A stretch of DNA of 49,068 bases from Lewinella cohaerens DSM 23179 (GTDB taxonomy: Bacteria; Bacteroidota; Bacteroidia; Chitinophagales; Saprospiraceae). The notes below the pieces were generated by a model, which saw nothing but the letters and a program-made list of their open reading frames with translations, made no database searches and was not told the DNA's origin. Shown here piece after piece: positions 36,859 through 45,369 of the stretch (the first letter of the stretch is position 1; every line of letters starts with the position of its first letter). The DNA is taken from NCBI RefSeq assembly GCF_000379805.1, contig NZ_KB903531.1, positions 88,488 through 137,555 of the forward strand, read 5' to 3'. Both the position numbers and the translations under genes were made by a program.

Positions 36859-37193
36859 AGATAAGGTTTAGTTGTAAATAGCACCTGATGTTATAGCAGG
36901 TGTACTACCCTACAATTGCCGCTACCTTAAAAACCTTACCCCTAAATGCTATTTATTTGTAAACAAATGCTTGTGCCTACCCACTCTCTACCCTTAGAAA
37001 GGCCCATAAACTCCTGCTTACCAACTCGAAAACCATGCATGGTGACAAATATTATTGTATATTTTACACTAAGTCATTTGATTATTGATCTTTAAGGTGC
37101 TATTTTTGTTCCTCTTTTAGAGAGATCAGTAGATGGAACTATTCATTAGCTGATCAACACCTTTAAATTTTATCCATCAAACTCCGCACAAAC
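36859..37193. other. Divergent intergenic region between the LamG protein and gap
   Basis: About 335 nt. On the right it carries the gap promoter. On the left a small inverted repeat (CACCTG-ATGTTATAG-CAGGTG, 36882-36902) lies in the leader of the LamG gene and could be an operator or RNA hairpin. No leftward TTTG/TAnnTTTG pair was found. No coding frame. Confidence 0.45.
37077..37108 (+). promoter_or_regulatory. Promoter of gap
   Basis: TTTG at 37077-37080, a 20-nt spacer and TATTTTTG at 37101-37108, an exact match to the Bacteroidota promoter consensus. Transcription would start near 37115, leaving about 80 nt of leader before ATG 37194. Confidence 0.85.
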
Positions 37194-38213
37194 ATGAAAT
37201 CTCGCGCAAATACGCCAAAGAGAATTGCTATCAACGGTTTCGGACGCATCGGTCGCCTGACCTTCCGCAACCTCCTCAAAAAAGACGGCCTTGAAGTTGT
37301 TGCTATCAACGACCTGACTGATAACGCTACACTCGCTCATCTTTTGAAGTACGATTCTGCACAAGGCCCATTCGAGGGTACCGTAGAAGCTACCGATGAT
37401 GCCTTAATCGTAAATGGTAAAAAGATCGTTTGCCTTTCCGAGCGTGATCCTTCTGCACTTCCTTGGGCAGAACATAACATTGATTTGGTACTAGAATGTA
37501 CCGGACGTTTTGTTACTAAAGAAAATGCTAGCATGCACCTGAAGGCAGGTGCTAAAGATGTTTTACTTTCTGCTCCTGGCAAAGGTGAAGGCATCCAAAC
37601 CATTGTACTTGGTGTAAACCACGAAGACCTGGATCGTCGTGCTAATATATTCTCGAACGCTTCTTGTACCACCAACTGTTTGGCACCGGTCGTAAAGATC
37701 GTCAATGACAACTATGGTATCCAGCTTGGTTCGATGACCACTACCCACGCTTATACTGCTGACCAGCGCATTCAGGATGCTCCTCACAAGGACCTTCGTC
37801 GCGCACGTGCAGCTGCTTACAACATCGTTCCTACCAGCACTGGTGCTGCAGCGGCGGTGAAGTTAGTATACCCTGCTATTGGTAGCAAACTATCGGCTAT
37901 TGCCGTACGTGTACCTGTTGTTACCGGTTCTATGATCGAACTGAACGTAGTACTGGACAAAACACCTGGTAGTGTTGCTGAGGTAAACGCTAAGTTTAAG
38001 GAAGCTGCTGAAGGCCCAATGAAAGGTTACCTACAGTACACCGAAGATCCTATCGTTTCTAGCGATATCGTTCGTAATCCTCACTCTTCTATTTTCGATT
38101 CCCTGATGACCAACATCAACGGAAACATGCTGAAAGTAGTAAGCTGGTACGACAACGAGGCGGGTTATTCAGCTCGTTTGGCTGATTTCGCTCACTTGAT
38201 CTGTACTAAGTAA
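37194..38213 (+). CDS. gap: Glyceraldehyde-3-phosphate dehydrogenase, type I
   Basis: 339 residues, the normal length. The NAD-binding domain starts KRIAINGFGRIGRLTFRN (residues 9-26), with AIND (Asp40) ending strand 2 as in NAD-preferring enzymes. The active site SNASCTTNCLAP places the catalytic Cys at 158 and the general-base His at 185 (TTTHAYT). The substrate loop PTSTGAAAAV and C-terminal WYDNEAGYSARLADF are intact. The enzyme oxidises glyceraldehyde 3-phosphate to 1,3-bisphosphoglycerate in the cytoplasm, and the next gene, pgk, uses that product. The two genes are adjacent but separated by a 264-nt repeat-rich gap, so cotranscription is uncertain. Confidence 0.97.
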   Translation: MKSRANTPKRIAINGFGRIGRLTFRNLLKKDGLEVVAINDLTDNATLAHLLKYDSAQGPFEGTVEATDDALIVNGKKIVCLSERDPSALPWAEHNIDLVLECTGRFVTKENASMHLKAGAKDVLLSAPGKGEGIQTIVLGVNHEDLDRRANIFSNASCTTNCLAPVVKIVNDNYGIQLGSMTTTHAYTADQRIQDAPHKDLRRARAAAYNIVPTSTGAAAAVKLVYPAIGSKLSAIAVRVPVVTGSMIELNVVLDKTPGSVAEVNAKFKEAAEGPMKGYLQYTEDPIVSSDIVRNPHSSIFDSLMTNINGNMLKVVSWYDNEAGYSARLADFAHLICTK

Positions 38214-38218
38214 TTTAG

Positions 38219-38459
38219 TACTAGGTACTTAGTAAAAGGTATAGGGTATAGGGATTTACCTATGGTAATGATTACCCCTTCAGTCCTCAGTGTTGTCTAA
38301 GACGCTTACCAAGTACTATTTGCCTTTTCACTTAAATGCTCACTTTAACCATTCTCAGCCCAAGTCCTGACAACGACATTACAACGGCTACGTTTTGGTT
38401 AAAGTGAGCCATTCTGTTTTTCCTTCTACCTAGTACTTAGTACCCTGTACAAAGTACCC
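38219..38459. repeat. gap-pgk intergenic region: GTACTTAGTA-type repeats and a 14-bp inverted repeat
   Basis: Copies of a TACTAGGTACTTAGTA-like, near-palindromic motif lie at 38219-38233 and, in the other orientation, at 38426-38456 (CCTAGTACTTAGTACCCTGTAC). Between them, GCTCACTTTAACCA (38338-38351) and its perfect complement TGGTTAAAGTGAGC (38396-38409) enclose a 44-nt GC-containing spacer. This could be a folded leader or mRNA-processing element for pgk. No T-run follows, so it is not a plain terminator. Confidence 0.65.
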
Positions 38460-38477
38460 CTTTAAAATCCCCACTCC

Positions 38478-39677
38478 ATGCTGAATGCTGCAGGTAAAAA
38501 AGCGCTTATCCGCGTTGATTTTAATGTTCCTCTTGATAGTGAATTCCAAATTACGGACGACACGCGTATCCAGGCTGCCGTTCCTACCATTAAAAAGGTC
38601 CTGGCCGATGGAGGTGCAGCGATTCTAATGTCACACCTTGGGCGTCCACAGAAAAAGAAACTGGAAGACGGCAGCATTGATGTGCAGAAGTTCACCCTGC
38701 GCCACATCGTTGCTCACCTTTCGCAGGTACTCGGTGTTGATGTTCGTTTTTGTCCGGAGACCGTTGGCCCTAAAGCCCGTGCCTTGGCAGAAAGCTTGCA
38801 GCCAGGCCAGGTGATCCTTTTGGAAAATACCCGCTTTGCAGCCGGAGAGGAGAAAGGCGATGAAACTTTTGCTAAGCAATTGGCAGAACTCGGTGATGTA
38901 TACATCAACGATGCTTTTGGTACTGCCCACCGAGCTCATGCTTCTACAGCGGTAATGGCCCAATACTTCAAGGCCGATGAAAAGTCATTTGGCTTTTTGA
39001 TGGACAAAGAAGTGGTGAGTGCTAATAAAGTACTCCACAACCCGGAACATCCGCTCACCGCTATCGTTGGTGGTGCTAAGGTATCTGACAAAATTCTGCT
39101 GCTCGATCGCCTACTCGACAGTGTTGACAATCTCATCATTGGCGGTGGTATGGCTTATACTTTCGCCAAAGCGCAAGGAGGAAGCATTGGCAACTCTATC
39201 TGCGAAGAGGATAAAACAGACTTGGCGCTTCAGTTGCTCCAAAAAGGTCATGACAAAGGCGTAAACATCTACCTGCCTACCGACAACAAGATCGCGGATG
39301 GTTTCTCGAATGATGCAGCAAGCCAGTTTGCAGCCACAGGTTCCATTCCTGACGGTTGGGAAGGCCTGGACATTGGCCCAGACAGTATCAAAACGTTTGG
39401 CAAAGTGGTATTGGCATCCAAAACAATTCTTTGGAATGGCCCTATGGGCGTTTTCGAATTTGAGAACTTTGCTCACGGCACCAAAGCCATGGCCGAATAC
39501 GTTGCTCAAGCTACCAAAGCTGGCGCTTATTCATTGATTGGTGGTGGTGACTCTGTAGCTGCTGTCAACCAAATGGGGCTAGCGGATGACGTTAGCCATG
39601 CCTCTACAGGTGGTGGTGCTATGCTCGAATACCTGGAAGGTAAAACCTTACCTGGTATCGCTGCTATCGAGTCCTAA
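38478..39677 (+). CDS. pgk: Phosphoglycerate kinase
   Basis: 399 residues. N-terminal substrate-side motifs are present: [14 protein letters not shown] (about 7-20), [13 protein letters not shown] (about 28-40) and SHLGRPQ (about 52-58). The hinge and nucleotide side follow with [10 protein letters not shown], the NGPMGVFE segment of the ATP-binding half and the C-terminal [24 protein letters not shown]. It transfers the acyl phosphate of 1,3-bisphosphoglycerate to ADP, next in glycolysis after Gap. Start MLNAAGKK is slightly short at the N-terminus compared with many homologues but keeps every motif. A hairpin with arms AGGCCCGGGTACT / AGTATCCGGGCCT follows. Confidence 0.97.
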   Translation: MLNAAGKKALIRVDFNVPLDSEFQITDDTRIQAAVPTIKKVLADGGAAILMSHLGRPQKKKLEDGSIDVQKFTLRHIVAHLSQVLGVDVRFCPETVGPKARALAESLQPGQVILLENTRFAAGEEKGDETFAKQLAELGDVYINDAFGTAHRAHASTAVMAQYFKADEKSFGFLMDKEVVSANKVLHNPEHPLTAIVGGAKVSDKILLLDRLLDSVDNLIIGGGMAYTFAKAQGGSIGNSICEEDKTDLALQLLQKGHDKGVNIYLPTDNKIADGFSNDAASQFAATGSIPDGWEGLDIGPDSIKTFGKVVLASKTILWNGPMGVFEFENFAHGTKAMAEYVAQATKAGAYSLIGGGDSVAAVNQMGLADDVSHASTGGGAMLEYLEGKTLPGIAAIES

Positions 39678-39741
39678 GGAACAGCACGAAAATAAAGTGT
39701 TTTCTGCGCAATGCTAGCTGTAGGATATTCCTAAAAAATAA

Positions 39742-39775
39742 AGGCCCGGGTACTTTTTATTTAGTATCCGGGCCT
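39742..39775 (+). terminator. Hairpin terminator after pgk
   Basis: Thirteen paired bases (39742-39754 with 39763-39775, one G-T wobble) around a TTTTATTT loop, 64 nt after the stop. The T-rich tail is poor (CTGTATTCC), so efficiency is uncertain. Confidence 0.65.
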
Positions 39776-39911
39776 CTGTATTCCTGTAATATCATACTTT
39801 CGTTGGCAGAAAACGGCATTTCGTCGAATTCTACCCTTTAATCGAACATAAAAGGGCCTGCATTGTGTTACTTTTAGGGCCAACACAAGGTCACAAGGCT
39901 AAACTTATTCT

Positions 39912-40853
39912 ATGCTGCTCTGGAGCATCTTTATCGTATTTATACTTTTTTTATTAGGATTAGATCTCGGCGTCTTCAACCGGGACAACCATGTTCCGAG
40001 TACGCGTGAAGCGCTACGATGGACGAGCCTTTGGGCTGTTGTAGGGCTAAGTTTTTCTTTAGTAGTCTACTATCTTTACGATCACCATTGGGGTACCCGA
40101 GATTTAGCGGGTGGTGATGCCGTTTTAAAATACCTGAGCGGTTATTTGGTCGAACTTTCGCTGAGCATGGACAATGTGTTCGTCATGGCCCTGATTTTCA
40201 AGTATTTCAAAATCCCTCAACAATTTCAACACCGGGTTCTATTCTGGGGCATTTTAGGGGCATTGGTATTTAGAGGTATCATGATTGGAGCTGGTGTTTG
40301 GTTATTAGAGCAGTTTCAATGGATGATGTACCTTTTTGGAATCATCCTGATCTATAGCGCTTACAAGATGCTCACCAGCGAGGAAGAGGTTGATCCCAAT
40401 CGGAATCCAATCATCAAATACGCTAAGAAGATATTCCCTGTCAGTAAGCAAATCGAAGACGAATCGTTCTTTGTACGCCGCAAACATATTTTGGCAGCCA
40501 CTCCCCTATTCATTGCTTTACTGATGATAGAAACTACCGATGTGCTTTTTGCTTTCGACTCTATCCCTGCTATTCTGGCGATTACCACCGATCCATTTTT
40601 GGTCTTCTCCTCTAATGTATTTGCCATCCTGGGGCTACGTTCCCTTTATTTTGTATTGGCCTCTATGATGGATCGATTTGAGTACATGAAATACAGCTTG
40701 GCAATCATCCTGTTTTTCGTTGCCGCCAAAATGATGCTCCACCAATACTGGCATCCCGCCGAATGGCTGAGCCTGGTCGTGATCTTTATATTGTTAGCCG
40801 GTGGGGTTTTCGTATCGCTCTACCAAACGAGAAAGGAGGAGAAAGCTGGTTAG
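39912..40853 (+). CDS. TerC/Alx family inner-membrane protein (probable metal-ion exporter)
   Basis: 313 residues with eight or nine hydrophobic segments. Family signatures are DLGVFNRD in the first helix, KYLSGYLVELSLSMDNVFVMALIFKYFKIP with the conserved acidic residues in the second helix pair, and the DVLFAFDSIPAILAITTDPFLVFSSNVFAILGLRSLYF run near 190-230. TerC/Alx proteins export manganese or calcium, or load metals into exported enzymes. In some bacteria they follow a manganese riboswitch, but the 130-nt leader here shows no recognisable yybP-ykoY core. The stop codon overlaps the start of the next GGTTGATGG repeat. Confidence 0.92.
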   Translation: MLLWSIFIVFILFLLGLDLGVFNRDNHVPSTREALRWTSLWAVVGLSFSLVVYYLYDHHWGTRDLAGGDAVLKYLSGYLVELSLSMDNVFVMALIFKYFKIPQQFQHRVLFWGILGALVFRGIMIGAGVWLLEQFQWMMYLFGIILIYSAYKMLTSEEEVDPNRNPIIKYAKKIFPVSKQIEDESFFVRRKHILAATPLFIALLMIETTDVLFAFDSIPAILAITTDPFLVFSSNVFAILGLRSLYFVLASMMDRFEYMKYSLAIILFFVAAKMMLHQYWHPAEWLSLVVIFILLAGGVFVSLYQTRKEEKAG

Positions 40854-41434
40854 GTGGTTTGGTTGTTAGATGGTTGATGGTTGATGGTTAGATGGAAAAT
40901 CTGGAATAGCTAGATGGCTACCCAAAACAACTTCGCGCAACACACATCCCTTTTCCTGTAAAACACATCCCGGAACGAAGCCATTTTCAACAATGGGAAG
41001 AGATGGAGCTTTTGGGCGCTCCCCTTCGGGTCGGGTCATTCGCCACGCGCTATCGCTTGGCCCTACGGGCGCCCCGGTGCCCGGTGCTGGCTACTACCCC
41101 TAGCGCGAGGTAGCCAAAGACGCAGACCGTACAAGAATGGCATGACTTTGCTTGATAGACAAGTCCCCACATACCTGAAGTGGGACGTCAGAAGTCAGAA
41201 GTGGGAAGTATTTTGCGCACCGAAGCCGCACACTGCACCAAAAGGTGTAAAGGTTGGGTAAGTGTAAGTGTGTAAAGTTTAGGTCAACTACCTCGCATTC
41301 CGCACCAAAAACGCACTCTGCAGCTGAAGTGGGAAGTATTTCCCGCACCTAGCACTCCGCACCCAAAGCCGCACACCGCACTAAAATTCGGGAGAATTTT
41401 CCGCACCAAAAACGCACCCCGATTGCAAGTACAA
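40854..41434. repeat. Long repeat-rich intergenic region (three repeat types)
   Basis: From left to right: a GGTTGATGGTTAGATGG tract with GATGGTTGATGGTTGATGG (copy 3 of that family, 40853-40905); a GC-rich hairpin patch near 41008-41110 (CTCCCCTTCGGGTCGGG, GCGCCCCGGTGCCCGG); and two imperfect direct repeats beginning GAAGTGGGAAGTATTT (41202 and 41325) followed by CGCAC-and-GCCGCACAC-type pieces. Neither strand shows a convincing gene. Confidence 0.65.
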
Positions 41435-41962
41435 TCACGTCACCCAGAAGAAGATCGCTACAGCAATGGCTATCACCAGTAGTTCCAACAAGTTCCCGTT
41501 GTTTTCTCCTTCTACCCTTAGGTGGATCATAGAAATCGAAGAGGCTACCAAGCCACCCGCCGCATAAAACCCTATAATATTGTAACCAGGGAGGGTGGCG
41601 CCATGATGCCCCAACTCATTCCACACACGCAATGCCAACAAAAAGAGCAGAATACCGATAGCGGCACTGGCGACTCCAATGATAAGATGCCAGAAAAAAG
41701 CGACCCCTTCGCGGACTTTATCAAAGGTTCGGATCGTAGAGGTAATCACCAGCCAAAAGGCCAACAAGCTCACCCCTGTACGGGTAGCATTGAGCCAATT
41801 AGCATTATTGGGAAATAACTTGCCTATAAGAATATAAATCACCGTCAGTATTACACCCAGTACAATACTTGAGACCATAACCGTGCGCCAGAGTGCTCTC
41901 TTGTCTTCGTGATCAAGGCCCACTTCCATGGAGCGCTCAGGGTTTTTCTTACGTTTTGCCAT
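41435..41962 (-). CDS. Small four-helix membrane protein, unknown function
   Basis: 175 residues. A charged N-terminus (MAKRKKNPERSMEVGLDHEDKR) precedes four hydrophobic segments at about 27-50 (VMVSSIVLGVILTVIYILIGKLF), 66-82, 88-112 (FFWHLIIGVASAAIGILLFLLAL) and 125-172 (two close helices, the last LLELLVIAIAVAIFFWVT). No motif identifies a substrate and I do not recognise the family. The positive-inside rule favours a cytoplasmic N-terminus. It sits between intergenic repeats and does not share an obvious operon with gmhA, which is 173 nt downstream on the same strand. Confidence 0.65.
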   Translation of the reverse strand: MAKRKKNPERSMEVGLDHEDKRALWRTVMVSSIVLGVILTVIYILIGKLFPNNANWLNATRTGVSLLAFWLVITSTIRTFDKVREGVAFFWHLIIGVASAAIGILLFLLALRVWNELGHHGATLPGYNIIGFYAAGGLVASSISMIHLRVEGENNGNLLELLVIAIAVAIFFWVT

Positions 41963-42008
41963 TATTGTTTGTTTTTATGACTAGCTGCCTAGCATCTTTA
42001 TTTTTTTG

Positions 42009-42135
42009 ACTTGCCTCGCGCGTAGCGCATTACCGCCGACACCGTCGGCACTACCACAACCCCGGCTTTCCGGGGGAGTACCACCGCGAACGCAGTGAGC
42101 ACCTTCGTGAACGTAAGTGAACACCTACGCGAGCA
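42009..42135. other. Cluster of small GC-rich hairpins separated by ACC/CACC spacers
   Basis: Units of about 20 nt: GCCGACACCGTCGGC, CCCCGGCTTTCCGGGG, GCGAACGCAGTGAGC, TTCGTGAACGTAAGTGAAC, TACGCGAGCACTACC. Several are self-complementary, and most are followed by ACC. The patch lies between the membrane protein and gmhA stop, downstream of gmhA in transcription direction. Confidence 0.6.
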
Positions 42136-42714
42136 CTACCCAAACATCCCCTCCTCCACCAATTCACAAATAAGATGCCCCACCAGCATGTGGCACTCTT
42201 GAATGCGTGGTGTATCCTTAGAGGGAACAGCCAAGAGATAATCACAATGTTCTGCCAGTTTACCACCGGTTTGGCCCGTAAAGCCGACAATGGTCATTCC
42301 TTGTTCCTTCGCAGCCGCTACCGCTCTTAAAATATTAGGGGAATTCCCTGAAGTTGACATCGCAAAAAGAACATCGCCCTTGCGTCCCATAGCCTTTACC
42401 ATACGAGCGTAGCTTTCTTCGTAGCCATAATCATTGCCTACTGCCGTCAGGTAACTCGTATTAACGTGCAATGCTTCGGCATAAAGCGGCGGACGATCAA
42501 AGTAAAAGCGCCCAGAAAACTCTGCAGCCAAATGCTGTGCATCGGCCGCACTGCCTCCGTTGCCACAAAAAAGAAGTTTACCATCGCGACCAAAACAGTC
42601 GATACACAAATCTACGAGCTGCTCTGTAAGCGTAATCATCTCGGTATCTGACACCAATAGCTGTTTGAGGTCAATACTGTCCTGGATACCTTGTTTTATT
42701 CGTTCCTGTATCAT
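42136..42714 (-). CDS. gmhA: Sedoheptulose-7-phosphate isomerase (phosphoheptose isomerase), SIS domain
   Basis: 192 residues, the usual size. FCGNGGSAADAQHLAAEF (49-66) carries the substrate/zinc residues His61 and Glu65. MSTSGNSPNI (119-128) is the phosphate-binding SIS loop. DTPRIQECHMLVGHLICE (167-184) supplies the later metal ligands Gln172 and His180. These match GmhA rather than other SIS proteins such as DiaA. The enzyme converts sedoheptulose 7-phosphate to D-glycero-D-manno-heptose 7-phosphate, the first step to ADP-heptose for envelope glycans. The other heptose genes are not in the window. A GT4 gene lies 24 nt upstream in the same direction and probably belongs to the same operon. 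Confidence 0.92.
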   Translation of the reverse strand: MIQERIKQGIQDSIDLKQLLVSDTEMITLTEQLVDLCIDCFGRDGKLLFCGNGGSAADAQHLAAEFSGRFYFDRPPLYAEALHVNTSYLTAVGNDYGYEESYARMVKAMGRKGDVLFAMSTSGNSPNILRAVAAAKEQGMTIVGFTGQTGGKLAEHCDYLLAVPSKDTPRIQECHMLVGHLICELVEEGMFG

Positions 42715-42738
42715 ACTGTTTCCTTAATTGATCGCAAG

Positions 42739-43869
42739 TTAGAACAACTGCTCCAGTGTTTCCACAAAAGTGGACCAGGAAAACCGCTGCTTTTCTTTTC
42801 GCACGCCTTTTCCAAGTGATTCTGTCCTTTCGTTTTGATAAAAATCAAGTACCGAAACGGCTAATTCTTCGGCATCCTGTTCAATGACATAGCCTGCCTC
42901 TCCGTGGGGAACAATTTCTGGCAGCCCCCCTACCCTGGTCACAACCATCGGTTTTTCGAAATGGTAAGCCAGTTGGGATATTCCACTCTGTGTAGCCGTT
43001 TTATAAGGTTGCACGACTAAATCAGCTGCGCCAAAATAATACCGCACCTCATCATTGGCAATAAAGGAGGTATGGGCAATCACCAGGTCTGTTATCCCCA
43101 ATGTCTCCATCAAGGTTTCATATTTTTCCTGATTGCCATAGTATTCTCCTGCGAGAATCAATTTTACTCCAGATTTCCGAATCATCGGATTCGCCATGGC
43201 TTCCAGCAACAACTCCAGTCCTTTGTATTCGCGAATGTATCCAAAAAACAAAAGGTATCTCCCATCGGCATCCAAGCCTAGATGCTGGCGTGCGACAGTA
43301 GGGTTTACCCGCGCTCCGTAAGAATCATAAATGGGATGTGGAGAGGTGCGAACAGGTGCCGCAGAAAAATCCGCTAGTTCTTCTTTGACCGAAGTAGAAA
43401 GCGTCATAAAGCCATCAGAAGCCGCCGTAAAATAACGAGACAACAACTGGTCTCCTGGTCGGCGTTCGTGCGGGATGATGTTATGTACTAAACCTATTCG
43501 TTGGGTATGCCTATCATCCAGTTGCCGGAGAATTGTCCCCAAGCACGGCGCCATAAAGGGCATCCAGTAAGCCGCAATGACGACATCCGGGCGGCGTTTG
43601 CGCAGTTCCCGGCCTACTCTCCACCAATTGAATGGATTGACCGCATTTATTTTACGCTCAATGGCCAGGCCTTCCGGCGCTGCATCTTCAGAATATTGGG
43701 TTTTTCCTGGAAACAGGAAGTCCGGATATTGCAAGGTAAAGGTGATCAATGTTACCTGATGGCCTGCATCTTGTAGGGCGTAAGCGAGCCGCTCATTGAA
43801 AGCCGCCAGCCCACCACGATATGGATAAGCTGGCCCCAAGAGGAGAATGTGCTTAGAAGGACTACTCAT
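42739..43869 (-). CDS. Glycosyltransferase family 4 (GT-B)
   Basis: 376 residues from ATG 43869; a longer start at 43935 would run deep into the upstream gene and add an unrelated tail. The first Rossmann strand is SKHILLLGPAYPYRGGLAAFNERLAYAL. The donor domain has YLLFFGYIREYKGLELLLEAMAN, LILAGEYYGNQEKYE, and the EX7E-like site QPYKTATQSGISQLAYHFEKPMVVTRVGGLPEIV, which binds the sugar nucleotide diphosphate. The gene overlaps the GT2 stop by 8 nt (ATGAGTAG) and is followed by gmhA, so heptose or another sugar on an envelope glycan is a reasonable target, though only by context. Confidence 0.88.
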   Translation of the reverse strand: MSSPSKHILLLGPAYPYRGGLAAFNERLAYALQDAGHQVTLITFTLQYPDFLFPGKTQYSEDAAPEGLAIERKINAVNPFNWWRVGRELRKRRPDVVIAAYWMPFMAPCLGTILRQLDDRHTQRIGLVHNIIPHERRPGDQLLSRYFTAASDGFMTLSTSVKEELADFSAAPVRTSPHPIYDSYGARVNPTVARQHLGLDADGRYLLFFGYIREYKGLELLLEAMANPMIRKSGVKLILAGEYYGNQEKYETLMETLGITDLVIAHTSFIANDEVRYYFGAADLVVQPYKTATQSGISQLAYHFEKPMVVTRVGGLPEIVPHGEAGYVIEQDAEELAVSVLDFYQNERTESLGKGVRKEKQRFSWSTFVETLEQLF

Positions 43870-44818
43870 TGACTGCTGCTTGGCCAATTTTCTGCTCGAC
43901 AAGGTAGTGGTTGCGATCTGTGGCCGAGCGTACAATCAGTTCCGCCAAGAAGCCTGTGAGAAACAGCTGACTACCAATGATGGCACAAATCAGTCCCAGG
44001 TAAAACAAAGGACGATCCGTAATGCCGTAATTGAGATAAACCAACTTTGAAATGCTGAGGTAGGCCAAAATCACAAAACCCAGAAGAAAAACTACCGCGC
44101 CGAGCATCCCGAAAAAGTGCATCGGGCGTTTGCGGAAACGCGATATAAAGATGACCGACAGTAGATCCAAAGGCCCTCGGATGAATCGTTCTATACCAAA
44201 CTTCGTCACGCCATATTTGCGTTCCTGATGTTGAACGACCTTCTCTGTGATCTTTTTGAAGCCCGCCCATTTTGCCAATACAGGGATGTAGCGGTGCATT
44301 TCACCGTAAACTTCAATGCTCTTGATGACTGCTTTGCGGTAAGCTTTTAGCCCGCAGTTGAAATCATGGAGTTGAATGCCTGTCATTCGCCGAACCGTCC
44401 AGTTGTAAAGCTTACTCGGCAGGTTTTTGGTAAGCACTGGATCGTAGCGCTTTTTCTTCCAACCAGATACCAGGTCGTAGCCTTCATCACGAATCATTGC
44501 TACCAGCTCCGGAATCTCGTCAGGGCTATCTTGCAAATCAGCATCCATCGTTATAACGACATCACCGACGGCTGCGTCAAAACCTACAAAAAGGCCGGCA
44601 GACTTACCATAATTACGCTGAAATTTGATGCCTCGTATTTCCGGCATTTCTGCCGAGAGTTTTTCAATCACTTCCCAGGATCTATCTGTACTACCGTCGT
44701 CTACCATGATGATTTCATAACGATAAGCCTCCCGATCAGCCACACGCTTGATCCAGGCAGCCAGTTCAGGCAATGACTCTTCTTCGTTGAAAAGGGGGAT
44801 AACGACGGATAAATCCAT
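43862..44818 (-). CDS. Glycosyltransferase family 2, polyprenyl-phosphate sugar synthase type (DPM1/GtrB-like)
   Basis: 318 residues. The N-terminal GT-A domain has the classical IIMVDDGSTDRSWEV (about 38-52), KFQRNYGKSAGLFVGFDAAVGDVVITMDADLQDSPDE (DAD metal site at ~94-96) and LHDFNCGLKAYRKAV. The C-terminus has two membrane helices (HFFGMLGAVVFLLGFVILAYLSISKLV; YLGLICAIIGSQLFLTGFLAELIV), the architecture of dolichol/undecaprenyl-phosphate sugar synthases such as GtrB and ArnC. It probably makes a lipid-linked sugar for export across the membrane. It overlaps the downstream GT4 gene by 8 nt; the DUF4199 gene is 80 nt upstream. Confidence 0.92.
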   Translation of the reverse strand: MDLSVVIPLFNEEESLPELAAWIKRVADREAYRYEIIMVDDGSTDRSWEVIEKLSAEMPEIRGIKFQRNYGKSAGLFVGFDAAVGDVVITMDADLQDSPDEIPELVAMIRDEGYDLVSGWKKKRYDPVLTKNLPSKLYNWTVRRMTGIQLHDFNCGLKAYRKAVIKSIEVYGEMHRYIPVLAKWAGFKKITEKVVQHQERKYGVTKFGIERFIRGPLDLLSVIFISRFRKRPMHFFGMLGAVVFLLGFVILAYLSISKLVYLNYGITDRPLFYLGLICAIIGSQLFLTGFLAELIVRSATDRNHYLVEQKIGQAAVNE

Positions 44819-44898
44819 TAGCTAATGTGGGTTAGAATTTAAGCAAAGCGACAATATACGGACTTTCCCGACGGAAGAAGTCGCAATAAAATAGACTT

Positions 44899-45363
44899 CT
44901 ACCTTCTCCGAGAGAGGATAAAACCTATAGCTGTCGCCAATAAAAAACCGGGAATTAAACTTTGCGCGTAAGCGAAAAACGAGCTTCCTGCTGTAGGCAT
45001 CACTGCGTCTTTGGGGTCATAGCCCTGAGCAGCCATCAACTCTCCCTGAAGTTTGACCAATTCTGGATCAAACACCGCGAAAAGCAGGTGATAGTAAAAA
45101 TAAAACAAGGCATTAGCTACCACAAAAACCATAAAACCTGGCTGAATATATGACTTGAGTTCTTCACCCTCTACTTTACTTTGCGACTTCCACATCGCAA
45201 AAATGAAAACAACATAAGTACTCAACCAAAGACCACGGCTAAGCACCAATTCTCTTTGAAAAAAATAGACCGAAGCAAACAGCACTACGACTATCCCTCC
45301 GGCTATAATACCCCAGCGAATACCATCTTGCCGCCACTGTTCTTCCTGCTGTTCGTTTGTCAT
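44899..45363 (-). CDS. DUF4199 domain membrane protein
   Basis: 154 residues with four hydrophobic segments: GIIAGGIVVVLFASVYFF, LWLSTYVVFIFAMWK, YIQPGFMVFVVANALFYFYYHLLFAVF and FFAYAQSLIPGFLLATAIGFILSRR. The I-R-W-G-I-I-x-G-x opening and the DP-E-L/V-x-x-x-x-x segment match the Bacteroidota DUF4199 family. Function unknown. It starts 6 nt after the dihydroorotase-like stop, and a GT2 gene follows. The same three-gene neighbourhood is frequent in Bacteroidota, which suggests a shared role in envelope assembly, but the mechanism is unproven. Confidence 0.88.
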   Translation of the reverse strand: MTNEQQEEQWRQDGIRWGIIAGGIVVVLFASVYFFQRELVLSRGLWLSTYVVFIFAMWKSQSKVEGEELKSYIQPGFMVFVVANALFYFYYHLLFAVFDPELVKLQGELMAAQGYDPKDAVMPTAGSSFFAYAQSLIPGFLLATAIGFILSRRR

Positions 45364-45369
45364 AAGTAG

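Noticed and set aside
39780-39911. Possible manganese riboswitch upstream of the TerC/Alx gene
   Set aside because: The conserved yybP-ykoY core motifs were not seen in the 130-nt leader.
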